Shown here: piece after piece, positions 56,240-64,000 of the stretch | Layout: every line of letters starts with the position of its first letter | Position numbering within the stretch: position 1 is the first letter of the stretch | Source of the DNA: Deroplatys truncata | Taxonomy: Eukaryota; Arthropoda; Insecta; Mantodea; Mantidae | Direction of reading: 5' to 3' | Length of the DNA stretch: 64,000 nucleotides | NCBI GenBank assembly: GCA_030765065.1 | Contig: CM060990.1 | Coordinates: 674,404,118 to 674,468,117 of the forward strand | The notes under the pieces: generated by a model | The model's input: the letters and a program-made list of their open reading frames with translations, nothing else | Database searches by the model: none | Told to the model about the DNA's origin: nothing | Program-made: the position numbers and the translations under genes

Positions 56240-56640
56240 CAAATCGCGTCAGGAACACAACAAACGTAGCCATTTTTCCGATAAATCACATGCAAAGTGG
56301 GTACTGCCAACCTAAATAAAAAGTGAAATGCACTAAATATGCGATGTGCTGTTGTTTCTGCGAACGTGAATGATTCGAGTTTTAGACGCGCAGATCCCTC
56401 GGCTACGCCCTGTCGTCTCTTCGCGAAACTTGCTACACTCCTCTCATTATAAAAAACATCCCTCGGCTACGCTTTGAGACTGAGGGCCCTCAATCTCTCG
56501 GCTACGCCTTGAGGCTGAGTATCTTACCGGCTTCGGTGGCATTATTCATATGTTGGCAGCATTACGTTAGAGCAAGCGTATGACATAGAGTGACATCTGT
56601 TTGACTTAAGACACATCATTTTCATCGCTGTGGGGCACAC
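56240..56640 (+). repeat. Diverged relative of the 381-bp MITE
   Basis: Shares ACACAACAAAC(C/G)TAGCCATTTT, CTTGCTACACTCC, CATCC(C/T)TCGG(C/T)TACG, the palindrome GAGGGCCCTC (56482-56491), TCAATCTCTCGGCTACGCC and CATCATTTTCATC in the same order as 4130-4351. CTCGGCTACGC-type motifs occur in tandem. Terminal inverted repeats are not recognisable here. Confidence 0.7.
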
Positions 56641-57480
56641 TGTACAAGGAGATTATCGAAAACATTTAATACAATTGTCTTACTAAAATGATGGGGACAT
56701 TTTTAGGCAATATAAGGGATAAGTGGATAAGGAACTTAAGAAAGGTACAGCAGAATGAGCACAGTCTAGAAAGTGGTGAGATGGTATAGCAGCTTTATCC
56801 CATATATACAGCCTAGGGGCTAAATATGGGAGAGCTAGAGAACTGAAGCACTAGATTTCAAGCTTTAGAGTAAGTTTTATTTGTATATGGTAATAAGGAT
56901 GGAAATAAATGTTAGAGTAGTGCGGGACAAAAATACGCGCAGGGTAAGACGGCCGTGCAATTGGCAGCACTGTATGCTGTTGGAAGAATTACATGACTGA
57001 CTGCCTCTCTGCATAGTTTCCTTGTGCTGGTGCGTTTCGTCTTTAAACTATGAGATAAGATTGAAAATCATTCATCTTGATGTTATTTTTCGTGGTTTTG
57101 GAAATGTGATTGAGCTATTAGAAATGTTTACAATTCGTTAATTTTCATTTTGTGCTTTGAATAACAAATTATTAATTATAATCATTAATGCAGATATTAC
57201 AGCCTAAAAGTAAACATTTTTAGGATTAATAGCCCACTGTGTCCAAGTTTTACATAGTAGTCCAAAAATGATACTACAACTTCTTAAAATAGAACAGTAG
57301 AACTATTATGCCAAGTTTCATGCAAAACTAAAGAAAACTATCCCGCATGGGACATTTGACATATTGAAAAATGTCGTTCTGAGAAAACTTAAATTTTATA
57401 CTGAAAACATTTATACAGGCTAATGTATCTGGTGTAAAGGGTTAAAATTGTCCAGAACCATAGCTCTTTCCCTCCTTCTT
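56641..57480. other. 3' flank of the Mutator-like gene, nothing else recognised
   Basis: No open frame of note. It may contain one end of the Mutator-like element, but I found no matching inverted terminus on the far side of the gene. Confidence 0.45.
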
Positions 57481-59352
57481 CTACTTAGCCTCTTCTGCTT
57501 GTATTTTCAACACCTTCTTCTTCTTCTTTCTGGTGGGCTTCTGCTGTTGTAATGTGGAGCGGCGACTTTCATACTTTCTGCAAGAATCTCTTTTCAGAGC
57601 TATTTTTCTTCCTTTTCCAGTAATTTCTTCTCCAGTTGAACTGGCTTTTACTTCTTGTGAAGCAATGCATCCCATATTATATTCAGAAATGGCATCAATT
57701 ACTCCTATGTCTAACCTTTTCCTGGAAACAAAGGTTTCCTTAGGACACTTTCTCCAAATTGAAGAATGCAAACTTTCATTTGCATTCTGAGTTCCACCTT
57801 GGGTGCATCTTGACAAACGTTCAGTACAGGCTAGTCTTTGGTACAATGGTAGTATTTTTACTAGCATAGCAGAAGAAAACTGTATAGACATAACATTATG
57901 GCTTTTTGGCTTTTTTTCTTCTGCAATACTTCTGCTGTAGAAGCACCATGAAACTTTTCCAGAAGGACATTTACTATGTTTTGGGCTTTCATCAGTAGAT
58001 GAGCAATGATACAAAGTGGCATAGATGGCAGATTTCATCCTATCAACATCAGGTAAATTAGAGACAATGGCATTCCTATAATAATTGGTTAACTTGACAA
58101 TATTAGCTTCTTTTAGTGTTCCTGGTCCTCGCCCACCAAGTTGAGTGCCTTTTGCTTTCCATTCCTGTACCAAATTCCTTAATCCTGTATCCATCCTCTT
58201 GGCAATATGGTTAACACACTCTTCTTTTATAATTGTGGTATCTGATCCATATATAGCTTCCTTTGCCAGGTGAAGGAATGTTTTGGCATCACCGTCAGAT
58301 AATAGAGTTGTGTAGCTCATGGAACACTCACTTACAGACCTCTTCCATAAGATATCTGCTGCAGAAACTTCCATAGCAACAGATGAACCAGAGTAATTCT
58401 TACAGCATTCTCCAGGTATACTTTTATGTCCTCTAAGCCATATGTTATACTCTGGAGTATCTTCTCCCAGTTCATTTGGAGAGAAGACACACATGGGGCA
58501 ATATTTTGGTAAAATTTCAAAGTCAGTGACTAATCCAGTTAAAATATCAATTACTATCCCTATCCCATATAAAGATCTGAACCATCTCTTGTGCCAGGTT
58601 CCGTCAAAAGACACAGCTATATCTATTACTTTCTTATTTATGTTTGCAGCATTCAGATCCTTATGGGCTTTATACACTGCTTCTCTTGATTTGGAAACAA
58701 CATTTTTTCTTATGGTCTCTGATTCATCTGCTAAGGCATGCATATGCTTAGTGAATGTTTTAGAATCTATTATATTCAAATTCATGCTCATGCAAAATCT
58801 TTCCATTGTTCTGTGACCACCTCCAATTTTTAAAAATGACTCTATACATCTCCTATTTACATCAACAGCAGCCTTTTTACTTTTGGAATCAGTCTTTACT
58901 TTTGGGCTGGAGTAAACATCTGAAAATGTCTTGTCAAAATTCTTACATTTTACAGTAAGCTTACATGCTAGGCCCTTATTTTCTCCTGTTTCAAAAGACT
59001 TTTCCCCACATTCATCACATACTATATTGCTGCATAACTCATTCAGAACTTGTGAGTGAATTAAAATGTATTTATTTTCATATAGGTTAGGCTGTGTAAG
59101 TGGTGTTTCAAAATATCTGAGCTTTTTGTCACTGGAAGAAGTTATTTCATGTGTACTGGTATGTGTGGCTAATGTATTATGTACAACGGAAGTAGAATCT
59201 GAAATTTCTGTGCTACTATTTGAATCAGATAAAATACTTTTGTGATCACATGGCAATGTTGATGGGCCAGGTTGTGATTCTATAGTTTCTTTGGTAACAC
59301 CTTTGCATCTTTTTTCAATATTTTTCAGAGTCTTCAGCTTCCTTTTACTCAT
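57481..59352 (-). CDS. Mutator-like transposase domain protein
   Basis: 623 residues from the methionine at 59352 (MSKRKLKTLKNIEK), preferred because the family begins near this basic segment. The frame is open further up to an ATG at 59472, adding 40 hydrophobic residues that look non-coding. After a Ser/Thr-rich linker comes a Cys-rich knuckle (C112-x2-C115, C130, C136). The catalytic region shows the DDE layout: D250 in AVSFDGTWHKR, D353/D355 in LLSDGDAKT, E526 in TQNANESLH. Further family motifs are SLYGIGIVIDILTG, EECVNHIAKRM and KCPSGKVSWCFYS. The C-terminus is a long Lys/Arg tail. There is no stop or frameshift, so it may be a recent insertion or a domesticated gene. Single-exon structure and repeat-rich surroundings favour a transposon. 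Confidence 0.85.
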   Translation of the reverse strand: MSKRKLKTLKNIEKRCKGVTKETIESQPGPSTLPCDHKSILSDSNSSTEISDSTSVVHNTLATHTSTHEITSSSDKKLRYFETPLTQPNLYENKYILIHSQVLNELCSNIVCDECGEKSFETGENKGLACKLTVKCKNFDKTFSDVYSSPKVKTDSKSKKAAVDVNRRCIESFLKIGGGHRTMERFCMSMNLNIIDSKTFTKHMHALADESETIRKNVVSKSREAVYKAHKDLNAANINKKVIDIAVSFDGTWHKRWFRSLYGIGIVIDILTGLVTDFEILPKYCPMCVFSPNELGEDTPEYNIWLRGHKSIPGECCKNYSGSSVAMEVSAADILWKRSVSECSMSYTTLLSDGDAKTFLHLAKEAIYGSDTTIIKEECVNHIAKRMDTGLRNLVQEWKAKGTQLGGRGPGTLKEANIVKLTNYYRNAIVSNLPDVDRMKSAIYATLYHCSSTDESPKHSKCPSGKVSWCFYSRSIAEEKKPKSHNVMSIQFSSAMLVKILPLYQRLACTERLSRCTQGGTQNANESLHSSIWRKCPKETFVSRKRLDIGVIDAISEYNMGCIASQEVKASSTGEEITGKGRKIALKRDSCRKYESRRSTLQQQKPTRKKKKKVLKIQAEEAK

Positions 59353-59472
59353 CCTACCTGTGGGTTTCCTCCAACTTGCACATAGTGTATGCATTTCAAT
59401 TACCAATAAATAAACTTGAAAGACACTGATAGTAATAACCTCACAAAACCAAGCTGCATTTAAACATAACAC

Positions 59473-60785
59473 ATAATTATTTAAAACTTATAAAACAGAT
59501 ACAATCTTACAAATAAATCCTTAAAATATTTAAATACTATAATAAAAATATATTTTACTCGTGTGAGAGGGCTGTATATTTTGTTTCTAAAAAATTCGGC
59601 TATATTTTGAACTCTTATGAAGATGAAGTTTTGTTGTAGTTACAGTAATGAACACCAGATGGAAGAAACAACCAATACACACTGACTATGGTGCAAATTT
59701 GAAACATTTTTTTGGAAAGTAACTATTTTGCAAGCGAGAACAAAAATGGGCGTGGCAGGCATTTAAATTTCCGTGCAGTGGTTTTTAAAAATGGCTACCA
59801 AACCCTTTAAAAATGTGCTTATCAACATAAAACGCTTTTAAATGTTTGACTAACATTATAAAGACTTAATTTATGCAGAAAACAAAAAATTGAAAATTTT
59901 GGCCATTTTGACTAAAAAATCTGTCCTAGGTCCCCTTAATTCACCTTCTTCATGCTCTATGTTATCTTTCATTAACGGGCTATAGGAAACATATACACGC
60001 ACAATTAATACTTATAACACAGAACATGTTTTAGGTGAAAAACAAGCCGAGGTTTAGAAAGAAATGACTATTTATTTTCTAAATAATGTTGACAGAATTC
60101 AAATAATAACCCAGCGTTTCACTTTATTTATCGACGTAATCACCAGAGTTTTGTGATTTCTCTTTATGTCTTCTTTCATATGTTACATATTTTTATAGGC
60201 CTTTTACCGCCTATTTCTCATATACAAAGGTGGACACAGGATATTCGTCTTCAGCCAAATAAATGGAGATAAAATTCTCTTTTTCAATCCACACAAACAA
60301 AATGATATTACATTTTCTGTTGTTGCGTTTTTCAAAATCTTTCATTTTGTTAGTTTTATAATGTTTTGAAAATTGCACTAAGTTTTTAATCTTTTCAGCT
60401 GTGGTGTTTACAAAATAATTTTATATGCACTCACTGATGCAGCGTTTTGTATATATACTACCTGGTATTTTCATCTAAATATGATTTAAACTGGCGGAGA
60501 AATAAATTTGTGAAGTAGTAAAATTTGAGGTTTTAATGAGGAAAGTCAGGAAAAACGTTGAAAATCCCTGACTTTGACATTTTATTCTTCCTACAAATGA
60601 AAACGTATTTTCGCCGAAACGTCAGGTATCGCACAAAAAAACATTGCTTTATTTAATTCATGAAAAATAATTCTGTAAATGCCACGTAAACAACTGTAAA
60701 ACTAATAATATGCAAACTATTGGCAGCTACCGAAACAAGTAAACTGAAATACTATTTGTTTTTTCTGCCTATTAAAAATCAGAAA
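59473..60785. other. 5' flank of the Mutator-like gene, nothing else recognised
   Basis: AT-rich, no gene. GGTCCCCTTAATTCACC at about 59940 follows a T/A-rich segment that could be an element edge, but no inverted partner was found on the other side. Confidence 0.45.
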
Positions 60786-61390
60786 TTTAGATGTTTTTAC
60801 TATCTCTACTACGTATAGTAAGTAGGGGAAGTATTGCATTCCACCCAAAAATGCAATACCGAGATCTCACCGGGAATACATGTTTTGAGGTCTTCTGAAT
60901 AAAAAAAAGCGTTTTTAGAAAATGGTCCGTGTGTCTGTGAACAGCATAACTCAAAAACGAAAATTCGGATAAATACCAAGCTTTATACTTATGTAGGTTC
61001 AGTATCTTTCTTAGATGTGACATGAAGATTTTCAAGAAAATCCCCCAACCCAGACTACCCTTTACATGGAACATTTTTCGAAAACTTTGATTTTCTCAAA
61101 CAGGCTCTAACGATTTTGATTAATATATATATTTAAGATATTTTCATGACCAATGAAATGTATATGTTGAATTTTCTGGGAATGTCGATAAAATTCCTCT
61201 TCATTCTGAATGGCTTTTGCATAACTGGTAAACCGTAAGAGATCGACAAAATTTTACTAAAGAAAAAATGTAGAGCTCTTTAAAACACACAATTTATGTC
61301 ATACATTTTTTTGTGGAGTGAACCGTTTCCGAGATTTTCCTTGTTATTTGTTTGAATTTTTGAATACTTATACTTTTTCTCAAATGGGAA
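60786..61390 (-). repeat. Interspersed repeat W, copy 2
   Basis: Its complement aligns with 62540-62880 (ATCGTTAGAGCC, GAGAAAATCA, AAAGGGTAGT, GGTATTTATCC, TTTGAGTT), and its right half aligns directly with 53480-53770. The open frame at 60787-61074 is not supported as a protein by the other copies. Confidence 0.65.
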
Positions 61391-62539
61391 TACATTATTC
61401 GTTTTTTTTTCCCTTTTTTATGTCCTGGAGAGTTATTTATCTACTTATCTACGCCGGCCGCCACAACTCGGACTCGCACCCAAACACGTATCTATAATAT
61501 CGCATTCGCCCCACTCTCTCATAGTTACAATTATAATTACAATGATAACAAGCACAAACCTTGTTATAAGAGATGTTGGATATTTTGTCCTCCTTTATCG
61601 TCATATTTCTGGCATCTTCTCAGGAAATTTTCATTCATACTGGAGAGTTCAATTTCCAAAACTGAATGAATTTCTCACCTGATGATTTATTTTAGTTCCT
61701 CCAATGCATGGGGCTTGCGCAACAGACAATATTTTTCAATAAAAATCGCATACCTACGGTTAAATCAGGGGATTGTGAGGGCCAAAATTCTTTACTAGTT
61801 ACCCTATTTTGAATAATTGCCTGAATTAAACTTAATGAGCCATCAGACCTAGGCACGCTAGCAAAGTCTTAATGGAAAAATCCAGCCTGATATTCAACAT
61901 CGGTCATATGTCCAAAAATGGTGTGAGTAAGCCATTCCTCCACCTCCTTGCATTTGTTATTTACTCAAAATGTATAGGTCTTCTTATTCTCTATGCATTT
62001 ACTGTAGATATATCAATGTTCGCAGGTCATACAAGGGAATCTCATGAGTAAAATCCGATTTCTCTGCACTCCAATATCTTTATTTTGCAACGAAACATGG
62101 CCGTAAAAATGAAACCATATAAAATCCAATTTCAGAAATTTACCCGACTCTGATAATCAATGAAAAATATGCTGTACGCAACAAATAAGAACTAAAAGAA
62201 ATCTTTAGGTGAGAAATTCACTCAATTTCTTGCCTAAGCACTGTAGTACTGTCAATACAAAAGGCAGAAAAAGTCTGAAAATTATTGTTTCACATACAGA
62301 GACGGTTTTAGGGGCTTGAAATTTCGCCAAAATCAAATATACTGTTAACGGTCACACACGATCTTTGAACATTAATTGTGACCATTCTAATGATCCGATC
62401 GAGTCCAAATTTAAAATGGGACAATAGCCTAAGGTGCATTGGGGTTTTGGATACCATTAAAGCTACCTTAACGTTATTTTCAACCTCTGATAACAAAAAT
62501 ATGCACTTGACCTATAGAACTCAACGAAAATAAATAGGC
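61391..62539. other. AT-rich sequence, nothing recognised
   Basis: No gene, satellite or known repeat family seen. Confidence 0.5.
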
Positions 62540-62865
62540 TTATGTTACAACTTCGAAATGCTGCCCCATTTCATGTGTTCAAGTCCTTGTGTTACAATTC
62601 TACACCATTTGAGCAATCTGGACAAAGGTTTGAACATTTACGCTTCAATTACATTCATTTCTCTTGCAAAAATGTTAAATATGTTGTGTTTAAATACAAA
62701 TCGTTAGAGCCATTCCTGAGAAAATCAGAAAAATTAGAAATTTTCTATATAAAGGGTAGTTGGTAATGGGGGGAAATTCCTTTGAGTCACATCCTTGAAA
62801 GATATCGAGATTAAACACCAAGTTTTGTATTTATCCAAAATTTCTTTTGAGTTTGCACATCACGG
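62540..62865 (+). repeat. Interspersed repeat W, copy 3, inverted relative to copy 2
   Basis: Matches the complement of 60930-61170 as described there, ending at GCACATCACGGACAG where a GA-rich run begins. Confidence 0.65.
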
Positions 62866-63002
62866 ACAGAGAGAGATAGAGAAAGAGAGAGAGGGAGAGA
62901 AAGAGCGAGTAGGCAGAGTGGGAGAGAGACAGAGAGAGTTAGAGAGAGAGAGAGAGAGACAAAAGTGAGAGTAGACAGAGAGAGAGAGAGTGAGAGTAGG
63001 AA
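62866..63002. repeat. (GA)n-rich simple repeat
   Basis: Degenerate GAGA run of about 135 bases. Long minus-strand frames here encode only Ser/Leu repeats and are not genes. Confidence 0.97.
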
Positions 63003-63205
63003 AGTGAGACATACACACACGTAGGGGAGACCAGGGCAAGTTGACGATGTTAATAGTTTTAATAAATTCATTTTTAATGTAATTTCTTTTCCTTTGCATG
63101 TATTATTAGAATGGCCTTTTGTTGTACTGTACCTAGTTGGATAAAATTTTATTTTGATATAATCAGAATTATTTTGTCCATATAAAAAAAAAATTGGCCG
63201 ATGCC

Positions 63206-63262
63206 GGGGCAAGATGACTTTGGCCACGGGGCAAGATGACTTTGGCCACGGGGCAAGATGAC
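63206..63262. repeat. 22-bp tandem repeat near a Tigger end
   Basis: GGGGCAAGATGACTTTGGCC plus AC repeats at 63206 and 63228, with a third partial copy at 63250. The core GGGGCAAG(A/T)TGAC also occurs at the terminus near 63030, so these look like subterminal copies of the end motif, possible transposase-binding sites. Confidence 0.8.
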
Positions 63263-63401
63263 AATTCTGATACAAGCTGAATACATTTTTATTGCTAGAA
63301 AGCATAACAGTACAGTAATTATTTTATACGTTGTTAGTATCTTATATTGAATAGTGGACAATTAAATGTCTAATATGTTGAACATTTTATTTCCTAATAA
63401 A

Positions 63402-64000
63402 TTAATATAACTCATAATTTGTGGTTTTACATAAACAAAAGTCACAAACAAATATTCCTCCTTCAAAGTTTGAGCAGTTCTCGTGCCACCATATGTGGCG
63501 TTTGCAACATTCTATGCAGTCTTCTGATGGAGGATCAACATAGATCTCATCACAAGCAGGACATTGCACTATTTCTTTGGAAGTCTGGGCTGACGTCATA
63601 GGAATTGGAAGTTCGGGCTTCATGGTTTTTTCATAGGAATCAAACTTCTGTTTCTATGTAGCAACTGTTCTTTTTTTGCATCCCGAACCTCTTGTCTTTG
63701 TTGCCTTAAATGCTCTTGTGCCACCTTCTGTGCTTCTTTCTGACCCAACATTTCTTTCATAGGGCAGCTCGTTAAAACGCTTGCACATTGCCCGTATTTT
63801 CACTGATGATCTTTCCTTGGGCAATGGTTTAAAATAAAAAATATTTCGGCACGGTTTTGGCTTAACGGGAGCAGCATTCCTTGAAGGCCCTAGTTCTTCA
63901 TTTTGTCTCCTGGCACATGATCATCAGGTGCTTCACTACAAGTTTCTGTGGGTTGTCCTTTGGGGTGCTGCACCCTGGGCAGTAGCATTTTCACTTGCAG
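63402..64000 (-). pseudogene. Tigger transposase C-terminus with PHD-like zinc finger, frameshifted
   Basis: Reading from the window edge on the minus strand, a first frame gives PVKPKPCRNIFYFKPLPKER and ends its similarity near RAMCKR. A second frame continues with VLTSCPMKEMLGQKEAQKVA and a Gln/Arg-rich helix, then stops. A third frame from 63623 encodes the zinc finger: CPACDEIYVDPPSEDCIEC, then WWHENC and FVCDFC. At least two frameshifts separate consecutive parts of one protein, so it is not functional. The zinc-finger tail is the same type as in the deleted Tigger at 34391-35036. The DDE domain would lie beyond 64000. Confidence 0.78.

Larger units (their letters stand above)
63021..64000 (-). 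mobile_element. 3' portion of a pogo/Tigger transposon, running off the window
   Basis: A terminus-like GGGGAGACCAGGGCAAGTTG lies at about 63024, followed inward by a tandem GGGGCAAGATGAC repeat and then, on the minus strand, the C-terminus of a Tigger transposase. The other end lies beyond 64000. Confidence 0.72.

Noticed and set aside
62811-63305. Minus-strand frame of 164 codons rich in Ser and Leu
   Set aside because: Mostly the complement of a GA simple repeat plus flanking repeat W; no domain.

Overview
This window is repeat-dominated, AT-rich nuclear DNA from a eukaryote with a large genome. It carries satellites, tRNA-headed SINEs, mariner, pogo/Tigger, Harbinger and Mutator-type transposon remains, and one GC-richer virus-like transposon of the Maverick/Polinton class. 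The family mix and the TATA plus Inr-like promoters suggest an arthropod, most likely an insect. That is inference; no sequence here fixes the species. No complete host gene was found; one 264-base minus-strand exon candidate (18154-18417) is the best host-gene signal.

Layout: 1-3.6 kb has little structure apart from a SINE. 3.6-17.6 kb is a 64-bp satellite array broken by a 381-bp MITE and by a SINE that was later copied inside a 2.7-kb tandem duplication. 18.1-18.4 kb holds the exon candidate. 20.4-21.6 kb is a second satellite with a 73-bp unit. 24.1-32.5 kb is the Maverick/Polinton element, cut on its right by a repeat. 32.5-34.3 kb, 38.9-47.7 kb and 50.9-52.6 kb hold copies of a low-coding repeat composed of modules here named Y, X and Z, with a shortened mariner element inserted between Y and X. 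The 38.9-47.3 kb part forms a large inverted repeat. 34.4-37.0 kb holds a deleted Tigger and a broken unknown transposase. 48.0-49.2 kb is a Harbinger-like element with TTA target duplications. 57.5-59.4 kb is an open Mutator-like transposase. The right edge holds the 3' end of a decayed Tigger with a zinc-finger tail.

The main system is the Maverick/Polinton cassette. Six plus-strand genes run polymerase-exonuclease, integrase, minor-capsid-like, small basic pVI-like, F54H12.2-like capsid candidate, adenain-like protease. Every one of the five junctions is a stop/start overlap (ATGA or TAATG), an arrangement that suggests a polycistronic message read by coupled termination and reinitiation. 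The copy is defective: the polymerase has its OTU-like region and exonuclease but no palm domain, the integrase has one nonsense codon, the minor-capsid-like gene has one frameshift, and no packaging ATPase is seen. TATA boxes stand upstream of the polymerase and of a small two-exon ORF at the right end.
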